Part shown: piece by piece, positions 7,275-14,069 of the stretch
How the letters are laid out: the number at the start of each line of letters is the position of its first letter
Numbering within the stretch: position 1 is the stretch's first letter
Origin: Deltaproteobacteria bacterium
GTDB taxonomy: Bacteria > Desulfobacterota > Desulfobacteria > Desulfobacterales > Desulfatirhabdiaceae
DNA length: 14,591 nt
NCBI GenBank assembly: GCA_026388755.1
Contig: JAPLJE010000618.1
Location: 1 to 14,591, forward strand
Reading direction: 5' to 3'
Position numbers and translations under genes: made by a program
The notes under the pieces: model-generated
Databases searched by the model: none
Seen by the model: only the letters and a program-made list of their open reading frames with translations
What the model was told of the DNA's origin: nothing

Positions 7275-10200
7275 CTAAGTTGCGGCAAAGATAAGTCTGC
7301 GTTCCCCGATACTCAGCAGCGGGCTCTGCAGACGCACCGGCTCGCCAATGTTCTTGAACAGCAGATCTCCGTTTCCCAGAAGGTTTTCAGCCCCTTTCTG
7401 GTTAAGCAGCAGGGCGGCGTCGATGCTTTTGGTTATCTTCAGTCCCACCCGCGCCGGCAGGTTGACATCCAACGTGCCTTTGATGGTCTGCCGATTCGCG
7501 TGCTGGGTGGCGATCATCAGATGAATTCCGGCTGATCTGGCTTTTGCGCCCAGCCTGAATATCTGGGACTCGATTTTTTTCCGCGATTCCCTGTCCCGGT
7601 TGATCAAATCAAAATACTCATCACAGATGCAGACAATCCGGGGAAGCGATACTCTGGCCTGGTGCCCAAGCCTGTCCACGGTATCGGCTCCGGCCTCCTG
7701 TAGCCGCTTGTACCGCCGCTCCATTTCGTCGGCCAGATCTCCAAGAACGCGCTCCGCGGGTTGTTCGTCCGGATAGACAAGCGCAGTGGGATTCAGCAGG
7801 AACGGGGAGCCTTTCAGGTCATTGAAAGCATTTCGCTTCGGATCAATCAGCACCAATCGAAGGGTATCGGGCGTATTGGTCAGCAGAAGTCCGGCAATCG
7901 CGGTTCGCATCCATTCGCTTTTTCCGCTTCCGGTGGTCCCGCCAATCAGGATATGTGCGTTTTCAGGTTCGGCAAGGTCCGCCATTCTCAGGGTATTGGA
8001 AAGATCAACTCCCAGAATGATCTGTGAACAGCCGAAGGAAGCATTGGGCTTCGGCAGCTGATTTCGAATGTCAGAAAACCGGATCACCTGACGGTCCGGT
8101 CTTTGAATATCCACAACAACCCGGCCCTCTGAGATGTGGATGTAGGGCGGTGCAGCAAGCTCCATCCGGTGCTGGATTTCCTTTCCGATTCCCTGAACGG
8201 TTGTCAGCTTTACCCCTTTTCCCAGCCGGATGAAAAACCGGATAAAGGTCGGCCCTGTGACGGGGCTGCCATCCAGTGAGATCTCTCTGCCATATTCGCT
8301 GAAGATGGATACCAGTTGTTCTGCCTGTGGCAAAAAAGAAGGCCTGTGCTGCTGATCCCGGCTATCCTGCGGCTGGCGCCCGCCTGGTCCACCCGGAAGA
8401 ACGTCTGCCAGCCTGCCAATCAGGTGTTTCAGATGCTTCTGGGCACTTTGGATCTCATCCGGCATAAAAATCTGTTCCGTTTTATCCGGGCTGAAACGGA
8501 TGTATGCCATGGCTCCGGATGAAGCGCCGGTCTGCTCGGATAGTATCTGGTGATACAGACAGACCTGAGCCAGATCCGCCTCCGGACAGGCGAGACCTAT
8601 CTTGAATTCAACAACGCACCAGTGAGGGCAGCTTTGATCTCTGAGATTTGAATCTTGAGTTGCGCGGAGGGGAGTTGGGCTGGCGCTTTGCGGAATTTTT
8701 AGAACCAGATCGGCGATCCCTGACAACACGACCGAATCTGTCCAGCCGGGTTCAAAAAAGGATATGGACACTTCCTGCTCCGGGCTGAAGACAAGATCAA
8801 TGTCCATGCCGGGTTTTCTTGCTTCCCACAACAAGGATGCGATCCACCCGCACAATCCTTGCGCAGCCTTCCAGAAGGCGATGACCGAAGGGGTCGTATT
8901 TCGCAGATGAACCTGTTCTCTCTGAATGGCGGGGCCGATCAATAGTTCATACAGATGATGGATGAGCCGCTGTCGCCATTCCTGTTCATCGGGGGCTGCT
9001 TCAAAAAGGGCCGATTCCCAGTTGAAGTGGTCATCATTTCCCAGAAGCTGGGCAAAGGATTCATGAAATATCCGGCCCAGAAGCCGGGTAGATGGCACTT
9101 TATCGTCAGATGAATTTGAATATCCGGCAAGGTGAAGAATTTCCTTCCGGACCTGGCTGACAGACAGGCAGACTGGCATGATTGCCTTGCTCCTTCGTAT
9201 GGTTTGTTCGGGCCCAGATGTCATGCTGAAGACAGGGATATGGATCCGGCGCGCTGCTTCTGTCAGGGCGATGATCCGCTCTTTTTCCATCAGTTCCAGA
9301 AGACACTGGAGAATTTCCTGATCTTCTGAAGACATCGGTTCACCTTCGGATAGAATATCATCCATGAATGTCATCGCAGGATTGGCTTTCAGGGATTTGA
9401 ACCATTCCCGAACTGTTTTTTCATGAATGGGTTTTCCCTGATGCGTCAGATCCCCGGTTCTGGCGTCGCTCAGCAGGCTTCGCAAGGCATCGAAGGCGGC
9501 CAGGGCTTCAAGCGATGGAGTGAGCAGCCGAATGTTACGATCATTGAGCTGGTGCAAGTACTGATTGACTTTTTTGGCGCTGGGTCTGATGCGAAGTTGT
9601 GGGTGCCTGAGCAGTACCAGCCGCATCCTTTGTTCATGTGGAAAGTTTTGAACCAATCGCCGAAACTTTCCGGCCAGGCTGTTCGTTTTCTGATGATTAC
9701 ACAGACAGATTCCGATCTCAGCGTCCGGGCAGGCAATCACCATATCCACAGCCGGGTGAAGCTTCCGGTTCTTTTCCCGGCAGCGATCATCCAGAATATT
9801 GACCAGGGAAGGAAGCACGTTTGAAAGCACATCATCCATTTCATCCGGGCCGATGCGGCTGAATGCGGTTTCTTCCAGGGCGTCCATTTCATTTTGAAGA
9901 AATGCGCTGAGTGGTGGCTCTGAATCAGGCTGCCCGTGTACGGGGCCAGGGTTGGACAGGTTGTCGAAGATGTCTGCGCAACGGGTAAGGACAGCGCGGC
10001 AGGTCTGGCTGGCTTCTCCCACAAAATCGGACAAGTCCTTTGAAAGGGTCTGAAAAAGAGCGTTTCTGTCAAAGCCTTTGTCGGGTATGGCCTCAATTCT
10101 TGAGAAAATTAGCTTCAGGGCCTGATGCTGCGTCAATTTACTCAGTGTCAGGGCGTGACAGGACATGGCGTCAAAATCCGGAAAAGCCACAGCCTTTCTG

Positions 10201-11003
10201 AGTTCGCCAATAAAAGAGGTCTGAATACAGGTGACCAGCAGGAGATTTGAAGTTGCGTCATGAAGGGTGCGGATGGCCTGGCCGAAACGAAATAACCCAT
10301 CGATGTCCTTGGGATAGCGCTGAAGGGCTTCAATCTGATCAAAAGACAAGACCAGGGGAATCGTCGGCCCAGCCAGCCGGCACAGCTCCAGAATCATCTC
10401 GCGGGCCAGATCTTCAGGATCATCGGTCTCATCCGGCGGGCGAATCTGAAGTTTGGGATATGCGGATTCCGGCAGCGTATGCCCCTTGATCCAGGCAAAA
10501 ACATCCGGGCCATGGCGCAGATGAATCAGGTGTTGAAGGGCCTGGCACAGATTCGGGGAAAGATGGGAATCCGTCCGGATGGTTTCGGTAAGATCTGTCA
10601 GCGCTTCGAAAGGGATGGCGGGTTTACGGTACAGGAGATAAAGCCTGCGCATAAACATCAGTTCGAGTTGGGTGCGTCCATTTTTGCCGGGTTTGGCGAG
10701 GCTTTCGACAAAACAGGTGCGAAGATGCCGCCAGAGCCGGTTGGGGCTGGTATGGAGGCGGACCGAACCAAAAACATGAAGATTCGGCAGGGTGAGCGTA
10801 TAATGCTGGAGGCGATTCAGGACATGAGTTTTCCCGCTTCCGGTTTCGCCGTAAAGAAGAACGGATGTTGTGCGTCCTTCCTTTCGGACCGTATTCAGCG
10901 CCTTGCAGCAGAGATCGAAAGCATTGGAATGGATTTCAGCGACATCGGCACCGCCGGGCCGCCAGGGATCAGCTACGATACGGTTTCGAAAGGGATTGAT
11001 CAT
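7275..11003 (-). CDS. AAA ATPase - RecB/Cas4-like nuclease - FtsK/HerA translocase fusion protein
   Basis: This 1242-residue cytoplasmic protein joins three enzymatic modules. Residues 1-350 form an AAA/Orc-like ATPase with Walker A GETGSGKT (52-59) and a Walker B-like LVLSFDQIE (217-225). Residues about 410-540 are an unrecognised domain. Residues 640-850 carry a complete RecB/Cas4-type PD-(D/E)XK nuclease: G-x-x-x-H (H648), GIAD (D765), E799-x-K801 and Q813-x-x-x-Y817. Residues 985-1242 are an FtsK/SpoIIIE-type motor: GGTTGSGKS (1021-1029), LIDPKR, a Walker B ending D1128-E1129, and the downstream IATQHANRQTIKG and N-L-P-A-R-V-G-L-K-I segments. No membrane spans or FtsK gamma domain are seen, so this is not the cell-division FtsK. 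ATG 11003 overlaps the upstream gene's stop by ATGA, with GAAGGAAA as ribosome site. A DNA-translocating nuclease, perhaps defensive, is inferred; no named system I know has this order of domains. Confidence 0.85.
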   Translation of the reverse strand: MINPFRNRIVADPWRPGGADVAEIHSNAFDLCCKALNTVRKEGRTTSVLLYGETGSGKTHVLNRLQHYTLTLPNLHVFGSVRLHTSPNRLWRHLRTCFVESLAKPGKNGRTQLELMFMRRLYLLYRKPAIPFEALTDLTETIRTDSHLSPNLCQALQHLIHLRHGPDVFAWIKGHTLPESAYPKLQIRPPDETDDPEDLAREMILELCRLAGPTIPLVLSFDQIEALQRYPKDIDGLFRFGQAIRTLHDATSNLLLVTCIQTSFIGELRKAVAFPDFDAMSCHALTLSKLTQHQALKLIFSRIEAIPDKGFDRNALFQTLSKDLSDFVGEASQTCRAVLTRCADIFDNLSNPGPVHGQPDSEPPLSAFLQNEMDALEETAFSRIGPDEMDDVLSNVLPSLVNILDDRCREKNRKLHPAVDMVIACPDAEIGICLCNHQKTNSLAGKFRRLVQNFPHEQRMRLVLLRHPQLRIRPSAKKVNQYLHQLNDRNIRLLTPSLEALAAFDALRSLLSDARTGDLTHQGKPIHEKTVREWFKSLKANPAMTFMDDILSEGEPMSSEDQEILQCLLELMEKERIIALTEAARRIHIPVFSMTSGPEQTIRRSKAIMPVCLSVSQVRKEILHLAGYSNSSDDKVPSTRLLGRIFHESFAQLLGNDDHFNWESALFEAAPDEQEWRQRLIHHLYELLIGPAIQREQVHLRNTTPSVIAFWKAAQGLCGWIASLLWEARKPGMDIDLVFSPEQEVSISFFEPGWTDSVVLSGIADLVLKIPQSASPTPLRATQDSNLRDQSCPHWCVVEFKIGLACPEADLAQVCLYHQILSEQTGASSGAMAYIRFSPDKTEQIFMPDEIQSAQKHLKHLIGRLADVLPGGPGGRQPQDSRDQQHRPSFLPQAEQLVSIFSEYGREISLDGSPVTGPTFIRFFIRLGKGVKLTTVQGIGKEIQHRMELAAPPYIHISEGRVVVDIQRPDRQVIRFSDIRNQLPKPNASFGCSQIILGVDLSNTLRMADLAEPENAHILIGGTTGSGKSEWMRTAIAGLLLTNTPDTLRLVLIDPKRNAFNDLKGSPFLLNPTALVYPDEQPAERVLGDLADEMERRYKRLQEAGADTVDRLGHQARVSLPRIVCICDEYFDLINRDRESRKKIESQIFRLGAKARSAGIHLMIATQHANRQTIKGTLDVNLPARVGLKITKSIDAALLLNQKGAENLLGNGDLLFKNIGEPVRLQSPLLSIGERRLIFAAT

Positions 11004-11947
11004 CCGTGATTTCCTTCGTGCAGGACCACCACCACATAATAATTCCCCTGGCCATCTGCAATCATTGTCTCTTTTTCCGCATCGGTCATCTGAGCAGGGT
11101 GGGCGTGTTTATTTAAAAAAACTTTTCCCTGTTTCGCAAGGATCAGGATGGCGCGGTCAAATGTGTATTTGGGTAAATCCAGGACGTTTCGAAGGTCAGG
11201 AATCCAGACTGGCGCCTGTTTTGCGGCGCTGGGAACAATTCTGAGCATGGTTTTAACAATCCGGTTCAAAACCGTTTCAGATACATCCGGTTCAGGCAAA
11301 ATGGGTTGGAAATTCTCCCTGTTGCCCACTCCGGAAGGAGAAGCAGCGGTCCGCGAAAGGGACAGCATTTTTTCAAAAGCCTCAAACACCTGTTCGGCGC
11401 CAATGTCGGCTTTTTTCAGTTTCTGGCAGATCCGGTCGAATTCTTTTCGGGTCTTGTCCAGATACAACTTGAGATCCGGGGGATGGGCTGCATAACGGGA
11501 TTTTTTGTAAGTTCCCCAGGGCGGAATTTCAAATAGCGTTTTTTCTTTAATAAGGGCTGCCAGTGTGGTATTGACGATGCAGGTCAAACGGGTTTTTGAA
11601 CAGGGAACCGCGTCATTTTTAACGTTTTCCAGCAAATCGGTTTTGGTCAGCATTTGCCGGGAAAGAACGGACAGTATCCTGCCCTGAAAATAGGAGGTTT
11701 CGTCCTGATGCCAGAATCGATCTTTCCGGCTGCCAGGTCCTGCCGGCCACCGGTGGAGCGTTTCGGACCCTGCTTCCCGTTGAAGCAGTCCGACCAGATC
11801 CTGTTTTTTAAGTTGATATAGTCCGGGAATGTCCTGATGGATTTCATCCGCGGTAAGCGGTTTGAGGGCGCGTTCAATCATTTTTTTCATAACCATAAGG
11901 GTCTCGGGCCGGGAAAGATCATCGGAAGGCGTTAGGGGCATGTCCAT
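11000..11947 (-). CDS. Uncharacterised winged-helix-like protein, partner of the translocase-nuclease
   Basis: I do not recognise a named family. The product, 315 residues from the start used here, appears to contain three winged-helix-like segments: near the N-terminus (around the residues PLTADEIHQDI), in the middle (TKTDLLENV through the basic strand YKKSRYAAH), and at the C-terminus (VLDLPKYTFDRAILILAKQGKVFL followed by an acidic helix and the strand NYYVVVVLHEG). A helical linker of about 60 residues separates the second from the third. No catalytic motif is visible, so DNA or protein binding is the likely role. Its TGA overlaps the ATG of the fusion gene, which implies translational coupling and a shared function. 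Start: ATG 11947 has AGGA 4 nt upstream. A TTG at 11986 would add 13 residues, but it has no ribosome site and lies inside the flanking repeat element, so it is less likely. Confidence 0.7.
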   Translation of the reverse strand: MDMPLTPSDDLSRPETLMVMKKMIERALKPLTADEIHQDIPGLYQLKKQDLVGLLQREAGSETLHRWPAGPGSRKDRFWHQDETSYFQGRILSVLSRQMLTKTDLLENVKNDAVPCSKTRLTCIVNTTLAALIKEKTLFEIPPWGTYKKSRYAAHPPDLKLYLDKTRKEFDRICQKLKKADIGAEQVFEAFEKMLSLSRTAASPSGVGNRENFQPILPEPDVSETVLNRIVKTMLRIVPSAAKQAPVWIPDLRNVLDLPKYTFDRAILILAKQGKVFLNKHAHPAQMTDAEKETMIADGQGNYYVVVVLHEGNHG

Positions 11948-11978
11948 AATATCCTGTAAATGGTTGATGAACTTTTGG

Positions 11979-12104
11979 GATGGCAAAGTAAAAAGTTCAA
12001 GATCAAGACGAGCAAATCCTTCGTCATTGCAGCGTACTTTTGGGTACGCTGCAATGACGAAGGATGAAGCTCAACGCAGACATTGGACTTTTTACGAAGC
12101 CATC
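11979..12104. repeat. Nested inverted-repeat element (MITE/REP-like)
   Basis: The core is a perfect 22-bp inverted repeat (12016-12037 and 12044-12065) around a 6-nt loop; its arm contains CCTTCGTCATTGCAGCG. Further out, a second pair of 22-nt arms matches at 18 of 22 positions: 11979-12000 read on the minus strand and 12083-12104 on the plus strand, both of the form TTGRACTTTTTAC-NNN-GCCATC. The outer arms are almost symmetric about the same centre. A double palindrome between divergent genes without a T-run looks like a small non-autonomous repeat rather than a terminator. It encodes nothing. Confidence 0.7.
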
Positions 12105-12132
12105 AACCTTTTCAACCACCCTTGTCCGTTAT

Positions 12133-12161
12133 TTGTCAAGAAAAACCTTTTTATTTGTACA
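12133..12161 (+). promoter_or_regulatory. Possible promoter for the elbB operon
   Basis: TTGTCA (12133-12138, 5/6 match to -35) is followed after 17 nt by TGTACA (12156-12161), a poor -10; TACAGA two bases on is an alternative. The start would fall only about 15-20 nt before the elbB ATG. It is the best candidate in the short region between the repeat element and elbB, but weak. Confidence 0.25.
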
Positions 12162-12184
12162 GAATATCAGAAAGGAGGCTATGT

Positions 12185-12841
12185 ATGCCAAAAAAAGTCG
12201 GTGTATTGTTATCGGGATGCGGTGTTTTTGATGGAGCCGAGATTCATGAGTCTGTTCTGACGTTGCTGTTTCTGGACAGGGCAGGTGCAGAGGCGCTGTG
12301 TATGGCCCCGAATGTGGATCAGTTTCATGTCATCAATCACCTGACCAATCAGGAAACCAATGAAAAACGAAACGTCCTGGTGGAATCGGCACGGATTGCA
12401 CGGGGAAACATTCGGGATGTCGCCAAGGTTAAGGCATCGGAACTGGACGCCTTGATCCTTCCTGGCGGATTTGGGGCAGCTAAAAATTTGAGCGACTTTG
12501 CCTTCAAAGGCCCGGATGCCGTGGTGCAGGCGGATGTTGAGCGTCTGATTCGGGAAATGGCGGCTGCCGGAAAGCCGGTCGGCGCTATTTGTATTGCACC
12601 GGCAACCCTTGTCCGTGCCATTGCAGATAAAAAACCGGAGGTCACCATCGGAAACGACACCGGAACAGCCGCCGGCATCGAGCGCATGGGCGGGCGCCAC
12701 AAGAACTGCACCGTTGATCGGATTCACGTGGATAAGGCCAACCGGATCGTTTCAACGCCGGCCTATATGCTGGGGCCGGGGATCAAGGATGTGGCGGTCG
12801 GCATCGAAAAACTCGTCAATGAAATCCTTTCGATGATATAG
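12185..12841 (+). CDS. elbB: ElbB-type glyoxalase (DJ-1/PfpI superfamily)
   Basis: ElbB belongs to the class I glutamine amidotransferase-like (DJ-1/PfpI) superfamily. The E. coli protein has been linked to isoprenoid biosynthesis and has glyoxalase activity; its true substrate is unclear. The 218-residue product has the usual length and shows the ElbB signature at the N-terminus (GVLLSGCGVFDGAEIHES, with the conserved Glu at about 19), the LILPGGFGAAKNLSDFA loop, and the nucleophile elbow GAICIAPA with Cys136. It ends in the conserved TPAYMLGPGI region. Start: ATG 12185 lies 6 nt behind AGGAGG (12173-12178), an excellent ribosome site. A longer in-frame ATG at 12083 lies in the upstream repeat element and is rejected. 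The dehydratase-family gene follows after 10 nt, so the two are probably co-transcribed. Why a DJ-1-type protein sits with a radical dehydratase system is unknown. Confidence 0.92.
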   Translation: MPKKVGVLLSGCGVFDGAEIHESVLTLLFLDRAGAEALCMAPNVDQFHVINHLTNQETNEKRNVLVESARIARGNIRDVAKVKASELDALILPGGFGAAKNLSDFAFKGPDAVVQADVERLIREMAAAGKPVGAICIAPATLVRAIADKKPEVTIGNDTGTAAGIERMGGRHKNCTVDRIHVDKANRIVSTPAYMLGPGIKDVAVGIEKLVNEILSMI

Positions 12842-12851
12842 GGAGACGGCA

Positions 12852-14066
12852 ATGGCTGATCCGGATAAAGAACGGCGGAAAATCAAGTCGGTCCAGAAAA
12901 TGAAGGAAATCATGACCCATTACTACATCGAGGCCAAGACCGCCGGTGAAACAGGGAAAAAAATCGCCTGGATCACCAGCGGTGGTCCGGTGGAGCCACT
13001 CATTGCCATGGACGTGATTCCCATCTATCCGGAAAATCACGGAGCCATGATCGGTGCATCCCACATGGGGGTGGATTTATGCGAAAAGGCGGAAGTCATG
13101 GGCTATTCCAGGGACTTGTGCTCTTATGCCCGTTCGGACATTGCCTGCTCGACGGTTGACGGCGGCCCGATCGGCGGGCTTCCCCGGCCGGACATGCTGA
13201 TCTGCTGTAACAATATCTGCGGTACGGTTTTAAAATGGTACGAGGTCCAAGCCCGGTTCTACAACGTTCCGCTCTTTGTCCTGGATACCCCGTTTTGCCA
13301 TACGGAGTTTTCAAGTGAAGCCCGCAGCTATGTCAAACGCCAGGTTGAAGAATACATTCTGTTTTTAGAGCAGGTTTGCGGAAAAAAACTGGCCCGGGAC
13401 AGAATGGCAGAGGTTGGCAGGCTTTCCATCGAGGGTCAGCGCCTATGGCAGGCTGTCCTGGATACAACAGTCCATAAACCGGCGCCCATGAGCGCCTTTG
13501 ATGCTTTTTTTCACCTGGCCCTGATTGTCACCCTTCGGGGAACGCAGACCGCGATTGATTATTACAAGATGCTGCTGGATGAAATGAACACCCGGATCAG
13601 CGAAGGCATCAGCGCCGTGCCTTTTGAGAAAACCCGTCTGTTGTGGGATAACCTTCCGGTCTGGTATCGAACCCGGTGGCTTTCGGATAAATTTGCCGCG
13701 CACGGCGCCTGCCTGGTTGCAGATACCTATACCTCTGCCTGGTGCGGGTCCATGAAGTACATTGATCCGTCTGATTTTATCAACACCATGGCCGAGGGTT
13801 ACAGCCGGATTTATCTGAATATCGGGGTGGATCAAATGGCCGATGAAATCATTGCCATGATTGACAAATACGATGTCCAGGGTCTGATCATGCACTCCAA
13901 CCGCAGCTGCAAGCCCTATTCGTTCGGCCAGTATGACATTCAGCGGATCATTCAGGAGAAGCGGGGCCTTCCGACCCTCATGCTGGAAGCCGACATGGTG
14001 GATGAGCGCAGTTTTTCCGAGGCCCAGATCGAAACCCGGATCGATGCCTTTATGGAGATGCTTTAG
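12852..14066 (+). CDS. 2-hydroxyacyl-CoA dehydratase / benzoyl-CoA reductase-type subunit
   Basis: The 404-residue product belongs to the 2-hydroxyacyl-CoA dehydratase D-component family (HgdA/B, FldB/C, BadD/E, BcrB/C). These oxygen-sensitive [4Fe-4S] proteins form heterodimers and use a high-potential electron from an ATP-driven activase to dehydrate 2-hydroxyacyl-CoA or reduce benzoyl-CoA. Family features are the N-terminal KIAWITSGGPVEPLIAMDV, cluster-ligand candidates C90 (DLCSYARSD), C118/C119/C123 (ICCNNICG) and C353 (HSNRSCKPYSFGQ), and the closing LEADMVDERSFSEAQIETRI-type stretch. Length is typical. GGGAGA sits about 6 nt before the ATG. The activase gene starts 3 nt after its stop, which fits the usual enzyme-activase operon. 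Only one such subunit is visible; a partner may follow downstream. The substrate cannot be read from the sequence: benzoyl-CoA reductase or a dehydratase of an amino-acid-derived acyl-CoA are both possible. Confidence 0.88.
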   Translation: MADPDKERRKIKSVQKMKEIMTHYYIEAKTAGETGKKIAWITSGGPVEPLIAMDVIPIYPENHGAMIGASHMGVDLCEKAEVMGYSRDLCSYARSDIACSTVDGGPIGGLPRPDMLICCNNICGTVLKWYEVQARFYNVPLFVLDTPFCHTEFSSEARSYVKRQVEEYILFLEQVCGKKLARDRMAEVGRLSIEGQRLWQAVLDTTVHKPAPMSAFDAFFHLALIVTLRGTQTAIDYYKMLLDEMNTRISEGISAVPFEKTRLLWDNLPVWYRTRWLSDKFAAHGACLVADTYTSAWCGSMKYIDPSDFINTMAEGYSRIYLNIGVDQMADEIIAMIDKYDVQGLIMHSNRSCKPYSFGQYDIQRIIQEKRGLPTLMLEADMVDERSFSEAQIETRIDAFMEML

Positions 14067-14069
14067 ATA

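Noticed and set aside
7275..11003. Housekeeping FtsK/SpoIIIE cell-division translocase
   Set aside because: There are no N-terminal membrane spans and no C-terminal gamma winged helix, and an AAA module and a nuclease domain are fused in front of the motor.
12016..12065. Intrinsic terminator
   Set aside because: The stem is strong but lies between divergent gene starts, not ends, and has no T-run after either arm. A repeat element or operator explains it better.
12083..12184. N-terminal extension of ElbB from an upstream in-frame ATG
   Set aside because: The start lies in the inverted-repeat element, has no ribosome site, and the extension does not look like an ElbB N-terminus; the AGGAGG at 12173 fixes the start at 12185.
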